A stretch of 64,000 bases of DNA from Microcyclospora pomicola (taxonomy: Eukaryota > Ascomycota > Dothideomycetes > Capnodiales): assembly GCA_002786065.1 (NCBI GenBank), contig NHNY01000012.1, positions 372,001 through 436,000 on the forward strand, read 5' to 3'. How positions within the stretch are numbered: position 1 is the stretch's first letter; each line of letters starts with the position of its first letter. Below, in pieces: positions 19,011 through 28,004 of the stretch. The notes below the pieces were generated by a model that searched no databases, was not told the DNA's origin, and was given only the letters and a program-made list of their open reading frames with translations. The translations under genes were made by a program, and so were the position numbers.

Positions 19011-21686
19011 CTATACTCTCTCATCTGTGCTATAGAAATGGTTCCAATCCAGCCTCGCCAACAGCATTCTAGTGGGATCATCATCCTGATCCACCATCAG
19101 ATCCAAGCTGCGAGCTTTCTGGGGCCGATCGATCTGGTCCTGTAGCGTGGTCACGACTTGCGTCATTGCAGACTGACACCGCGCCTCTTCTGCCACGGCT
19201 GTCTGGCTAGCATGAAGAGCCGCTGCCAGTTTCATGATCGCTTCGAACACGTCATCAATGGCCGCGCGGATCTTCTCTTGCTTTCGCTTGAGATACAATC
19301 GGTCCCGTATCGTGTCCAGACAGTCCTCGTGCAGCTTGCGAAGATAATGTAGTCCTTTTCCGGGAGACGTCTGGTTGGACTCGGCTTCAGCGAATACATC
19401 TTTCTCCAGTGCAGCAAGACTGTTCTCGAACTTCTTCCAGGGACTTTCAATCCCAATATCCATGACGTGGGAGGTCAGCATCGTCGTGAAGTGACGCACA
19501 GTAACAACAGCGCGGGAATGCCCAGACTTGTCGAGAAGTGAAGTCCGCAGACGTGTCGTTACGTCTTGAAGTCGGATCAGCTTCAAGAGGAAACGGAAGA
19601 TGTCATCATAACGCTTCAGAGATGTCGACGTTATAATAGCATCCAATGGAGGGGGAGCAGTGTATTGCAGCTTCAAGAAATCCAGAGCATAGATGGATGT
19701 CGCGTCCATAACACGATCAATCTCTACGTCCGGAAGCTCGCGAATAGTGAAGCTGAGCCCGCCTGGGAGCTCATGTATGCGTGCGAACTTTTGCGAGTCA
19801 TTGGTGTGCTGTTGATAGACGTCACTCAAGACGTCTTTCAGGCTCAGTTGTAACTCGCTCGAGGCCGGCGGCCAATGCTGTCCTTCCCTAGCTCCAAGAC
19901 GCAACCCGACAGTCTGGCTGGTAGGTGTCTGGCTCCGAGTGCGTTCAGCCGATTGAGTCTCGGAGCTGAAGAGAGCAGTACAGAGCCGATGGACGAAGTC
20001 ACCGTTGCCCATGAGCTGGAAAGACTTTTGCAATGCCAGGTGTTCGCGCAGTCGGCACTGGGTAAAGTACCTGCGCAACACCGTGTTGCTGATTCGACCA
20101 GCTTGTTCTTTGATAGATAGCATGAAAGGTTCTAGTGGATTGAGAGACAACGTTTGGTGTATCTGTGTTTCGACTTTCACAAGATTGCTTGCGTAATTAT
20201 TGTCAAGAACCTCCGTGACGAGGTTCTGAATGTCGAGGATGTGATGGCTGCGATCGCCATATCCATCAACTTGTGCTGGAGCCAAAAAGTCGAGCTGTGT
20301 CTGATCCATACCCCACACATCGCCAATCGATATCGCCAAAGGCGTGAGTGAACTGAGCTGTCCTCCCATGGTCTGAACAGGACTTACTCTGAGCTCAGTA
20401 CCAAGGTTTGTCATCGGCAGAGTCTCCAGATCAAGCAGGTCATCGGGAAAATATTGTCGCAATAGACGCAAGCTTGCTTTTGTGTCTGCAATCAGCTGCG
20501 AGTCTTCCAGGCTAATGAAAGCGAGACTCTTGGTTTTCTCATTCGATACGTGATCTTGCGATGCATCCAAGGCATCATCCCGTGCGATAGGCGTATCAAA
20601 ACTCTCAGCAGCTGACTCTGCACCACTGGCCGCGATCCCTACATCTCGCAGGAGTTGATCGATCCAGGGTTGTGACGCGCGGGTGAGTATCATTCGCAAA
20701 AGCGACGTATATGAGCTGCCAGCCTCTACAAGCGCGCCGATCTCATCTGACAGAGTCCCGATCGCGTGCTCGTCTGACGGTGTCTCCCGCACTGCATCTA
20801 CCAGCTTCAGAAGAATGTCAAGTAACTCTCGAGAACGAAGTAGGGAGTGTTGTAGCTCAAGAATACTCCTGGCCGACCTGATATTTTCTGATAGCGCCAC
20901 CTCCATGCTGTCAAGGACATCCTCGATGCATCTTTTCAGCGCTGTCGCCGTTGGGCATGTAGCGCCAACCTTGACAGCAGTGGCCGCATCATCGTAGAGC
21001 CGACGAACATCTGAGCCGTGACCGATGAAGAATGCAACCACGCTGTCGCAGCATTCAGGACTCAATCCCGAGATGGGAACGTCAGGCAGAGTCGCCTTGA
21101 ACGTCCGCTCAGGTGCGTGCCACTGGAAGAAGACGGACGACCTGCCGAGAACCAGGTGGGTGCATGCTCGCAAGACCACATCCTGCGGTAACGAGCCGTT
21201 CTTGGCTGTGCCATGATTTTGCGCAGCCAGCATGGCGTTGAACGCAGCCGGGCCAGCCTCCGAGAGGTATGCTGTCTGCTGAATGCTGGGGACATCTTTG
21301 CCTTCGAAAGCCTCCCATGTCTGGAGCACGGGAGGTCTCTGGCTGAAGGCTTCTGCTGGGAAGTCCCAAACATCTGACTGGGGTTTGAAGTCTGCCCTCA
21401 CGGCGGAATCGTCGTCGTTGGTGGATGCTGCCTCATCCACACGAGCTGCATCGCTATTTTCCGTTTCGACAGCACCATTGGCACCTTCTGCCTGGCCTAA
21501 TACCGGTATATCAAAGTCAAGACCGATGAGAGATTGTGATCTGGCATCCTCAAAGCGAAGGGCCGAGAAGTCCAGTTCCGGAATGTCGAAAATGGCATCG
21601 CGGGGCTCAAGGCTGGATGCAATGGCCGTTGTGCGCCAGAAGTCGCCTCCTTCGAATGGCAGGCCTTGACTCAAGGGATCGGCCAT
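19011..21686 (-). CDS. gamma-tubulin complex component, GCP6-like (Alp16/GcpF)
   Basis: Intronless, 891 aa. The N-terminus (DFWRTTAIASSLEP, then IPELDFSALRF) is followed by a GRIP1-type region and a C-terminal GRIP2 region. The latter includes the family hallmark around residues 790-840: FTTMLTSHVMDIGIESPWKKF, cut here to FTTMLTSHVMD and IESPWKKFENSL, then LHYLRKLHEDCLDTIRDRL. GCPs form the lateral scaffold of the gamma-tubulin complex that nucleates microtubules at the spindle pole body; GCP4-6 types are accessory and often dispensable in filamentous fungi. Membership in the GCP family is clear; assignment to GCP6 rather than GCP5 is inferred from the N-terminal style and length. Confidence 0.85.
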   Translation of the reverse strand: MADPLSQGLPFEGGDFWRTTAIASSLEPRDAIFDIPELDFSALRFEDARSQSLIGLDFDIPVLGQAEGANGAVETENSDAARVDEAASTNDDDSAVRADFKPQSDVWDFPAEAFSQRPPVLQTWEAFEGKDVPSIQQTAYLSEAGPAAFNAMLAAQNHGTAKNGSLPQDVVLRACTHLVLGRSSVFFQWHAPERTFKATLPDVPISGLSPECCDSVVAFFIGHGSDVRRLYDDAATAVKVGATCPTATALKRCIEDVLDSMEVALSENIRSARSILELQHSLLRSRELLDILLKLVDAVRETPSDEHAIGTLSDEIGALVEAGSSYTSLLRMILTRASQPWIDQLLRDVGIAASGAESAAESFDTPIARDDALDASQDHVSNEKTKSLAFISLEDSQLIADTKASLRLLRQYFPDDLLDLETLPMTNLGTELRVSPVQTMGGQLSSLTPLAISIGDVWGMDQTQLDFLAPAQVDGYGDRSHHILDIQNLVTEVLDNNYASNLVKVETQIHQTLSLNPLEPFMLSIKEQAGRISNTVLRRYFTQCRLREHLALQKSFQLMGNGDFVHRLCTALFSSETQSAERTRSQTPTSQTVGLRLGAREGQHWPPASSELQLSLKDVLSDVYQQHTNDSQKFARIHELPGGLSFTIRELPDVEIDRVMDATSIYALDFLKLQYTAPPPLDAIITSTSLKRYDDIFRFLLKLIRLQDVTTRLRTSLLDKSGHSRAVVTVRHFTTMLTSHVMDIGIESPWKKFENSLAALEKDVFAEAESNQTSPGKGLHYLRKLHEDCLDTIRDRLYLKRKQEKIRAAIDDVFEAIMKLAAALHASQTAVAEEARCQSAMTQVVTTLQDQIDRPQKARSLDLMVDQDDDPTRMLLARLDWNHFYSTDERV

Positions 21687-22131
21687 TCGACGTGGTCTTT
21701 ACGACCTTGAGGTGTCCTATCGCATGTGTGTGGCCGTGACTTCGAACACCAATATTTTGAGGGTTCATGTAGATATATGATGTCGCGTCGCAACACACGC
21801 GCTAGTCGTTCAGGCACACAAGACCCTGCATCTGCTGGATTCTTTACATGTATACATCGTGGGCAAACATAAGGTATAGTACATTGAGTTATCTATTCAT
21901 AATTATATTCCAAGCGTGGATAGCTCGAACTTTTGTATATGCTTCCCAGCAGGTCGGATAAGTTGTCAAATCGTATTTTGGGTCAAGGCGTGAGAACATG
22001 ATCATATCGTTGCAGATTCTATAGAGGGTACTTTTCGTCGAGCTTAGCCACAGCGAGGATCAACTGCAGCCATTTCTAGCTCCCAGCTGGCTGCAGTAGG
22101 GCAATATCGGTACATCGCGCGACTTCCATGA
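21687..22131. other. intergenic region
   Basis: About 445 bp between the GCP gene start and the stop of the X325 gene, both on the minus strand. AT-richer than its surroundings; no gene or repeat seen. Confidence 0.45.
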
Positions 22132-22819
22132 CTACAATACTAGACCAGCAGCCAGCACGATGCCGCCCACGATGCTGCCTGCCATGCCCGTGGCGATCGC
22201 TGCAGCACCGGTCGACGAGGCCGTGGTGGAGGTGGCCGACGCCGCTGATGCAGCGCGGTCGACGCTCAGCCATTCGGCGGAGAAGCTCGAAGACGTGTTG
22301 GTGCACGTCGAGCCTTGGGTGGAGTTGGTGCCCGAGACGAACGAGACTGGGGCGCACTGAAAACATCCAATGTTAGCAATGTCATTCAACACCGAGCAAG
22401 ATGATACTGCTTGGAGAGGTTGGACAAACCTGATACAGCGTGCCATCGGTCGAGTCATCCACGACCTGAATGACGCCCGTCTTGCCGGCGAAATCCGAGG
22501 GGACGGTGAAGTTGGTCAGGCAGAAGTCGCCGGCGCCGGTGGTGTAGATGCGGGCGATGGTGGTGAAGGTGTAGGGGGCTTCGGTGTCGGTGGTGGCGCT
22601 GAAGTTCCAGCTGGCGGCGGGATGGGTGGAGGTGATGCTGATGGCGAAGCGGTCGACGGAGACGGCGGGGGCGCTGCTGTTGACGACCACATTGGCGCCA
22701 CCGCAGGGACTGGTGTCCTCGTCGTCTTCGTCGAAGCCGGCCGTCTCAGGCCAATCGAGGATGAAGTGGGCGGTGGTCAGGCTCGCGGTGGCCAGGAGAA
22801 GGAGAGAGCGGGCCAACAT
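22132..22819 (-). CDS. X325/Bim1-like, GPI-anchored LPMO-like copper-binding protein
   Basis: 204 aa from exons 22819..22430 and 22356..22132; the 73-nt intron has donor GTTTGT and acceptor TTTCAG. A signal peptide (1-17) ends at ..LTTA, leaving an N-terminal histidine (HFILDWPETAGFDEDDE). That first residue, a second histidine near residue 66 (STHPAASW) and an Asp before the C-terminal Cys pair (TGAGDFC) match the copper site of the X325 family. Paired cysteines (SPCGG, FCLTNF, QCAPVS, STCTN) suggest disulfides. The Ser/Thr/Ala-rich tail and terminal hydrophobic segment (MAGSIVGGIVLAAGLVL) predict a GPI anchor. X325 proteins are LPMO-like but not catalytic; Cryptococcus Bim1 imports copper together with Ctr1. 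It is head-to-head with a metalloreductase gene. Confidence 0.9.
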
Positions 22820-22930
22820 GATGGTGTTGTGTGATGTTTTGACTCTTCTTGATGGTGTGGATGAGGCCGATGGTGCTGGTGCGAATCAACTGTTAGGTCC
22901 CTCGTTATTGCTGGCTGACAGTCGATGAAC

Positions 22931-22938
22931 TTTATATA
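22931..22938 (-). promoter_or_regulatory. TATA-like box upstream of the X325/Bim1-like gene
   Basis: Reads TATATAAA on the minus strand, about 112 bp upstream of the ATG at 22819, a plausible distance for a regulated fungal promoter. Confidence 0.45.
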
Positions 22939-22993
22939 GGTAGTCTCCGTCACAAGAAGAAAAGAAAGACATCCACGTGAAGTCCACCGGTTA

Positions 22994-23001
22994 TGAGCAA
23001 G
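22994..23001. promoter_or_regulatory. candidate copper-response motif 1
   Basis: TGAGCAAG (CTTGCTCA on the other strand), one mismatch to the Mac1-type TTTGCTCA. It lies 175 bp upstream of the X325 gene start. Confidence 0.4.
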
Positions 23002-23421
23002 TATTTCTATACGAAGTGAGTCTGTGCACCCCTTGCCTATCTGTACTTTAGAAGTAAAAGATGTATGCCGAGCCGGTGTCCTGCCGTAATATTTTACCCG
23101 CCGAAAGCCTTGTCCCATCACTCTAACTGTAGCTGCAACAATCAATGCCCGACACGATCGGGACAGTTCGAAGCCGGCGTAGGGGGCTCCACCTGCGACC
23201 AGCATAAGACCAGAAATCGTATGAACCTCCCTAGTCATTCCACAATGATTGTTCGTACAGAACACTGATCCGCGTAAATTTCACGCAAACCCACGCACCA
23301 TCTGCAATCCGCCATGTGCTCGACATGCAGCACAGGCAGCATGGCAATCTATTCGCCGGGTTCCGGTTGACGGTTGTCGTCGATGACTTACGTGGAATAG
23401 AGTTTGCTAGCGCGCTTGGAG

Positions 23422-23429
23422 TGAGCAAG
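23422..23429. promoter_or_regulatory. candidate copper-response motif 2
   Basis: TGAGCAAG again, identical over eight bases to motif 1, with TTTGCTAG at 23403 and TTTGCGAA at 23430 close by. It lies about 300 bp upstream of the reductase start. Confidence 0.4.
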
Positions 23430-23720
23430 TTTGCGAAAGTTGCCAGGTCGGACTCGATCCCACACTGACCGATTCTTAAGTGACGCCAGCAGTAACAAGA
23501 ATAGCTTGGCTGGCATGTAGTAGTACGGAGTAGAAAGGCGCGGATAGGACTGGACGCGAGTACATGTACGCAGTATGTGATCCATAGATCACGTTACTTA
23601 GGTACTTACGCATTCAATCATCGCTTGGGTGTGCTGTACAGACTGCATCTCTTACTCTTCCGTCCTACAGCACAACTTCCAGACACAACTTCCCTCACAA
23701 TACTGCCGCTGGTGCTCTCC

Positions 23721-23728
23721 TGAGCAAC
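23721..23728. promoter_or_regulatory. candidate copper-response motif 3, abutting the reductase start codon
   Basis: TGAGCAAC ends one base before the ATG at 23730. Its position inside the presumed leader makes it a weaker candidate than the two upstream copies. Confidence 0.25.
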
Positions 23729-23729
23729 C

Positions 23730-25595
23730 ATGGAGTCAATGCTGGGCATGAGTGGCATGAGCACAGCCTCCAACATGCGGATCGCACGAGGCTACTGGTA
23801 CGCCATTGCCGGTGTCGTTGGCATCCTCACATGCGTTCGCCTGGTCAATCTGTGGGAGAGTCGGCGCAGATTACAGGCACATCAACGAGATCCACGACGG
23901 GTTGTCTCGAAGCCTGCGGGTCCTTTCTCTCAACTCTTCGCAACGGTCATGGCCATGTCCCGAGAAATGTCATACCCTCAGCCGATCATCTTCACCGGGC
24001 CGGTCAGCAAGTACTTCTCCCCGATGCCTCTGGGACAATGGATCTTTCTTGCCGTGTATTGGACCGCACTCCTCACTGCCCTCTGGAGCAATGTCATCTT
24101 GAAACCGAGCGATGACCTGTACGTCTACAAGTGGGAGGTGGTCGGATTCCGTGCCGCATGGATCTCGGTCACTCAAATCCCCTTCATCTACCTTCTCAGC
24201 TGCAAGTTCAACCCGATCAGCATGCTTACCGGAATCTCATACGAGCGATTCAACTGGCTGCATCGCTGGGCAGCTCGCACCGTCTTCTTAACCACCATTG
24301 TGCATTGGTCATTCTTCTTCCAAGAGTGGTATTTGGCTGGAACCATCCTTTTTGAGATGCAGCTGATGCCCATGGTCAAGTACGGCTTTGGTGCGTGGGC
24401 CGTCATTACATGGATGATCTTGACTGGCTTTGGCTTCTTGAGGGCGAAGTCGTACGAGTTGTTTGTTGCTCAGCACATCGCCGCCGCTGCATCTCTGCTC
24501 TGGCTGCTGTATGTGCATGTCCCGTCCTACGCACAGTACAACGTCTGGCTATCAGTCGCATTCCTCGCTTTCGACTGGGGCATGCGTATAGGCTGGAACA
24601 TCACGAGAAATATGCATCTTTTCAGTCGGTCAGTCGGACGCCTGCCAGGCTACTCTGCCCGTCTGGAGCCTCTGTCGGGAGACATGGTCCGATTGTCGAT
24701 TGATCAAGTTGACTTCCAATGGAAGGCCGGTCAGCACATGTACCTCTCCATTCCATCATTGCGGCCCTTTGAGCTGCACCCGTTCACCATCGCGAATGCC
24801 ACGAGCTCGTCCTCTGACCAAACAAATGCGTTGTCATTCGTGATAAAAGCTCATCATGGGTTCTCCAAGAGTCTACACAAAGCAGCAGTCCAAGGCCTGG
24901 ATACTGGCCGTACACGTCGGGCTCTCCTGAGCGGTCCTTGGGGAAAGCCGCCGAGTCTAACGCACTACGAAACTGTCGTTCTTATTGCCACATCAAGCGG
25001 TGCCTCATTCACCACACCATTAGTAGAAGAACTTGTGCGCACACACGGTTGCGTCCGCAAAGTCATGTTGCATTGGATTGTGCGACGCGCACAAGACTAC
25101 GCTTGGTTTAGCGAGACGCTGAAAACTATGGTTGAGATGGCGAAAGAGAACGACTTTAGTCTGCAGGTGATGGTGCATGTCACTCAATCTGCTGAAGCGC
25201 ACGGATCGATTGCCGAGACCTCAGCATCCGAGACGCATCTAGTGGATTCGAGCAAGTCCTTGGACGTGGCAGTAGACTCTAGCTCAACGAATGGAGCTTC
25301 CAGTCTGTCCAGTCTGTCATCATTGGAGGACGAGAAAGCAGCACTCACTTCAAAACTGGGCATGTTGGCTCCGGCATCCTTCACCATGACTTACAACGGC
25401 CGCCCAAGTGTCGAGTCAATGATCCGGTCGCCGGTAGAAGCGGCGTTGGGTGAGACAGCCGTGGTGGTGTGCGGTGGTCTGTCCATCACCTCGCAAGTAA
25501 GAACATTCGTGGCGCAGCTCTCTGATGAGCGAGCTACCCATAAAGGATCTGGCGCTCAAGGGATATTCTTGTTCGTAGAAACCTATGGATGGTAG
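23730..25595 (+). CDS. ferric/cupric reductase (FRE family)
   Basis: Intronless, 621 aa. A methionine-rich extracellular head (five Met in the first 16 residues, including GMSGM) precedes several membrane helices. The ferric-reductase domain shows the bis-haem pairs H178/H192 and H249/H263, each with 13 residues between, in helices NWLHRWAARTVFLTTIVHW and VAQHIAAAASLLWLLYVH. The FAD-binding motif is HPFTIAN (about 351-357), the NADPH-side signatures are SGPWGKPP and VVVCGGLSITSQVR, and the end VETYGW is typical of the family. The enzyme would move electrons from cytosolic NADPH across the plasma membrane to reduce Fe(III) or Cu(II) before uptake. The start ATG follows a short leader; the neighbour and the Met-rich head favour a copper role, which is inference. 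Confidence 0.92.
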   Translation: MESMLGMSGMSTASNMRIARGYWYAIAGVVGILTCVRLVNLWESRRRLQAHQRDPRRVVSKPAGPFSQLFATVMAMSREMSYPQPIIFTGPVSKYFSPMPLGQWIFLAVYWTALLTALWSNVILKPSDDLYVYKWEVVGFRAAWISVTQIPFIYLLSCKFNPISMLTGISYERFNWLHRWAARTVFLTTIVHWSFFFQEWYLAGTILFEMQLMPMVKYGFGAWAVITWMILTGFGFLRAKSYELFVAQHIAAAASLLWLLYVHVPSYAQYNVWLSVAFLAFDWGMRIGWNITRNMHLFSRSVGRLPGYSARLEPLSGDMVRLSIDQVDFQWKAGQHMYLSIPSLRPFELHPFTIANATSSSSDQTNALSFVIKAHHGFSKSLHKAAVQGLDTGRTRRALLSGPWGKPPSLTHYETVVLIATSSGASFTTPLVEELVRTHGCVRKVMLHWIVRRAQDYAWFSETLKTMVEMAKENDFSLQVMVHVTQSAEAHGSIAETSASETHLVDSSKSLDVAVDSSSTNGASSLSSLSSLEDEKAALTSKLGMLAPASFTMTYNGRPSVESMIRSPVEAALGETAVVVCGGLSITSQVRTFVAQLSDERATHKGSGAQGIFLFVETYGW

Positions 25596-25930
25596 GATGT
25601 GGACTGTAGCTTCATGTAATCACGCTTAACGAACTCATCCACTTGCTAGAGTTGTTGTGAAGGTCTATGTTGCTCGTCCAGTACCGTAAGCCTTGAAGCC
25701 ATGGACGTGGCTTGCGCTTGGGCTTCACACCATCATTTAACGACCTTTCATGACGAAACTTCGGCTAATTAACCCTCATTTCTAACCACATCTCCAACGA
25801 CATGACATTTGCTTGCACAATCATGGCTTGAGTCTGCCATTGACATTCCGCGCTCTTCGACTCTTGACGAGTCTAGTCTCTACATCAGGTAGTATATGAG
25901 TTCATCTCCTGTCCTCCTTCTCGCAATTTG
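25596..25930. promoter_or_regulatory. region between reductase and pirin genes
   Basis: About 335 bp holding the reductase 3' end and the pirin promoter. An AT-rich patch with TTAATTAACC-like sequence lies around 25765-25780. No other signal. Confidence 0.35.
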
Positions 25931-26944
25931 ATGTCTTCCAAATCAGATCACAGCACAAAAACACCACCGTCAGCGCAAGAGGCACCAGCTACTGTTACAT
26001 ACTACAAAGCCGGAGCACTACTCATAGCCATCCTCGCCATCACCCTGGCACTCGCCACTCCTCTCCGCAGCACCCTCACCCGCATCCTCCCTCGCCTCTC
26101 CAGCTCTTTCCCCCCGCTCAGCAGCACAATGTCGACCACGACCACTACCACCACCTCCGCCCCCACCCTCCGCATCACAAAACGGCCCTGGAACGCGCGG
26201 GGCCACGCTGACCACGACTGGCTATACACCTTCCACACCTTCTCCTTCGCCTCCTACCACGAGCAGGCGCACGAGTCCTTCGGCCCCCTGCGCGTCATCA
26301 ACGAAGACCGCGTCGCGCGCGGCACGGGCTTCGGCGCCCACCGCCACGCCGAGTTCCTGATCTGGTCGTACATCGTCGCCGGCGAGCTCGAGCACCAGGA
26401 CAGCATGGGCAACCTCGAGACGCTGCGGCGCGGCGAGGTGCAGTTCACGTCCGCGGGGACGGGCATCCGGCACTCGGAGTACAACCGCAACCGCACGGCG
26501 GACACGCACTTCTTGCAGATCTGGGCGACGCCCGACGTCCGCGGCCTCACGCCGAGTTACTGCACGCGCAAGTTTGACGATGCGAGCAAGACGGATCGCT
26601 TGGTGCGGATCATGGAGTCGGTGCAGCGGCATTCGGGCAAGGAGGGCCCGACGGAGCCGATCCCGATGCATGCGGATGTCAGCATGAGCGCGTCGATCCT
26701 GGCGCCGGGGAAGAGCGTGACGCATGAGTTGGTTGCGGATGGGGGGCGGAATGTGTATCTGCATGTTGTGATGGGTGGGCGGACGCAGCCGAAGACGGGC
26801 GGGGCGAAGATTAGGCTGGGGGAGGTGGAGTTGGGAGAGGGCGATGGTGCGTATGTGAGAGGTGCGAAGGGACCGGAGAGTTTGACGGTGGAGAGTGTGG
26901 GGGATATGCCGGCGGAGTTCCTGTTGTTCGATATGGGGATGTAG
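25931..26944 (+). CDS. pirin-family bicupin with N-terminal membrane anchor
   Basis: Intronless, 337 aa, starting at the ATG at 25931. Residues about 25-48 (YKAGALLIAILAITLALATP) form one hydrophobic segment, followed by a Ser/Thr-rich linker. The pirin domain begins near residue 78. The metal-binding set is intact: HRHAE (two histidines) and GIRHSEYN (His and Glu), within FGPLRVINEDRVARG and GELEHQDSMGN. Pirins bind Fe or Ni; some are transcription co-factors, others (YhhW type) quercetin dioxygenases. The anchor is unusual because most pirins are soluble; the internal ATG at about 26129 (MSTTTTTTTS) could give a soluble form. The GC-rich third positions are stronger than in neighbours. Confidence 0.88.
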   Translation: MSSKSDHSTKTPPSAQEAPATVTYYKAGALLIAILAITLALATPLRSTLTRILPRLSSSFPPLSSTMSTTTTTTTSAPTLRITKRPWNARGHADHDWLYTFHTFSFASYHEQAHESFGPLRVINEDRVARGTGFGAHRHAEFLIWSYIVAGELEHQDSMGNLETLRRGEVQFTSAGTGIRHSEYNRNRTADTHFLQIWATPDVRGLTPSYCTRKFDDASKTDRLVRIMESVQRHSGKEGPTEPIPMHADVSMSASILAPGKSVTHELVADGGRNVYLHVVMGGRTQPKTGGAKIRLGEVELGEGDGAYVRGAKGPESLTVESVGDMPAEFLLFDMGM

Positions 26945-27163
26945 GGCTTGATGGAATACAATGATGAGACTACGATCTTTACTTATGACCTTACACCCTT
27001 CACAAAACCGACGTAATCCATGGAATTCATCTCATTTCTCCTGGATGTCATAGACTGACTTGCCCAGCTAAATCTTCACTTCTCCACTCTCTTCCTTGCT
27101 CCATCAGCTCTCCAGCTCAGTAGCATCGGCAGCAGCAAGCAGCAGTCTTATAGCACCCCTCAT

Positions 27164-27581
27164 CTATTGCGTCGACACCTTCCCATCATTCTCCACGTTG
27201 ATGTGTTCGTTCGATGACAGCGTGTGGACCTTATCGGCAGGGAACTCGGCGCTGCACATCCAACAATTTATCAGTACGATATCCCGTGAGAAGTAAGATT
27301 GGTCATCAGACGCAAGACCGTGCGGGGTGAGAAGACATACGTGAAGCCCTTAATGAGCTTGAACTCGTTGACGATCTTGCCGCCCTGGTCCGTCACTTGC
27401 TTCTTCGCGGCGTCGAGCTGGTCGGCGCTGGCGCCTTCTTTGAGGGAGACCTAGCGCAAGAGGTTAGAAGGGCGGGTGGGATGAGTAGTCGAGGTGCTGG
27501 GGGTGGAGGGAAACGTGGTGGGGGAGGCGAGTAGATTGCTTGCACAGGCTGATAGGGAAGACGAACATTGATGGAAGGCAT
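27164..27581 (-). CDS. small I9-type proteinase inhibitor (Pbi2-like), three exons
   Basis: 70 aa from three tiny exons, 27581..27567, 27450..27341 and 27251..27164. Donors are GTTCGT and GTATGT, acceptors GCTAG and TGCAG. The product reads MPSINVSLKEGASADQLDAA, then a helix KKQVTDQGGKIVNEF, KLIKGFTAEFPADKVHTL and a C-terminal VENDGKVSTQ. This is the inhibitor I9 / subtilisin-propeptide-like fold of yeast Pbi2 (inhibitor of vacuolar protease B, also involved in vacuole fusion with thioredoxin). An in-frame upstream ATG at 27674 adds 31 residues that look like a mitochondrial presequence. The gene is divergent from BMS1. All exons are too short to appear as long open frames. Confidence 0.88.
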
Positions 27582-28004
27582 CTTGTATGCGGTTGTGGAA
27601 TGGAAGAGTCGATGGAGAGTTGAGTGGTTGGTGATGTGGTTTCGTGAGGATGGCAGGGTACGGAAGAGGATCATAGGGTTATGTAGGGACTGTGTCTACG
27701 TTGGTGGTAGAGGTTTCTTTCTATCTGCATGTGACATGGAAGCCTGCAGGACCAGGATGACGTGCGTGTGTAGAAGTCGCGTGAGAGGTGGGGGAAAACA
27801 CTATCGGTACAAGGCCGTCAGTAGCCGTGCGTTATCTGACATGTAAGGTTACGGCTCGTGGCGTAGCGTCCCGTCTTATCGTGCGCTAGCGAGTCAGTCG
27901 TGCAGAATCTCAAGAAAGTTTCCCGAAGCTTGCAGTCGAATATTCTTTCGAGACGGTATTTGCAATCGCGAAGAGGAGGCTTGTCGCATTCGCCATTTCT
28001 GATC
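27582..28004. promoter_or_regulatory. divergent promoter region, I9 inhibitor / BMS1
   Basis: About 420 bp between two divergent starts. The first 93 bases (27582-27674) can also encode the N-terminal extension of the inhibitor. No TATA box or repeated element is evident. Confidence 0.4.

Larger units (their letters stand above)
22820..23729. promoter_or_regulatory. 910-bp shared promoter between copper-protein and metalloreductase genes
   Basis: Divergent intergenic region. It carries three copies of TGAGCAA (reverse complement TTGCTCA) at 22994, 23422 and 23721, plus a TGTGCTCG at 23315 and a TATA-like TTTATATA at 22931. The yeast Mac1 site is TTTGCTCA and an Aspergillus Mac1-type site is TGTGCTCA, so these are candidate copper-response elements. 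The chance expectation for one 7-mer on both strands in 910 bp is about 0.1 at equal base use. Regulation by copper is inference. Confidence 0.55.

Noticed and set aside
23425-23470. tRNA-like B-box (GGACTCGATCC) in the copper-pair promoter
   Set aside because: No A box, acceptor stem or anticodon arm can be folded around it.
26222-26764. 180-codon Arg/His-rich open frame antisense to the pirin gene
   Set aside because: Shadow of a GC-rich coding region; no motif.
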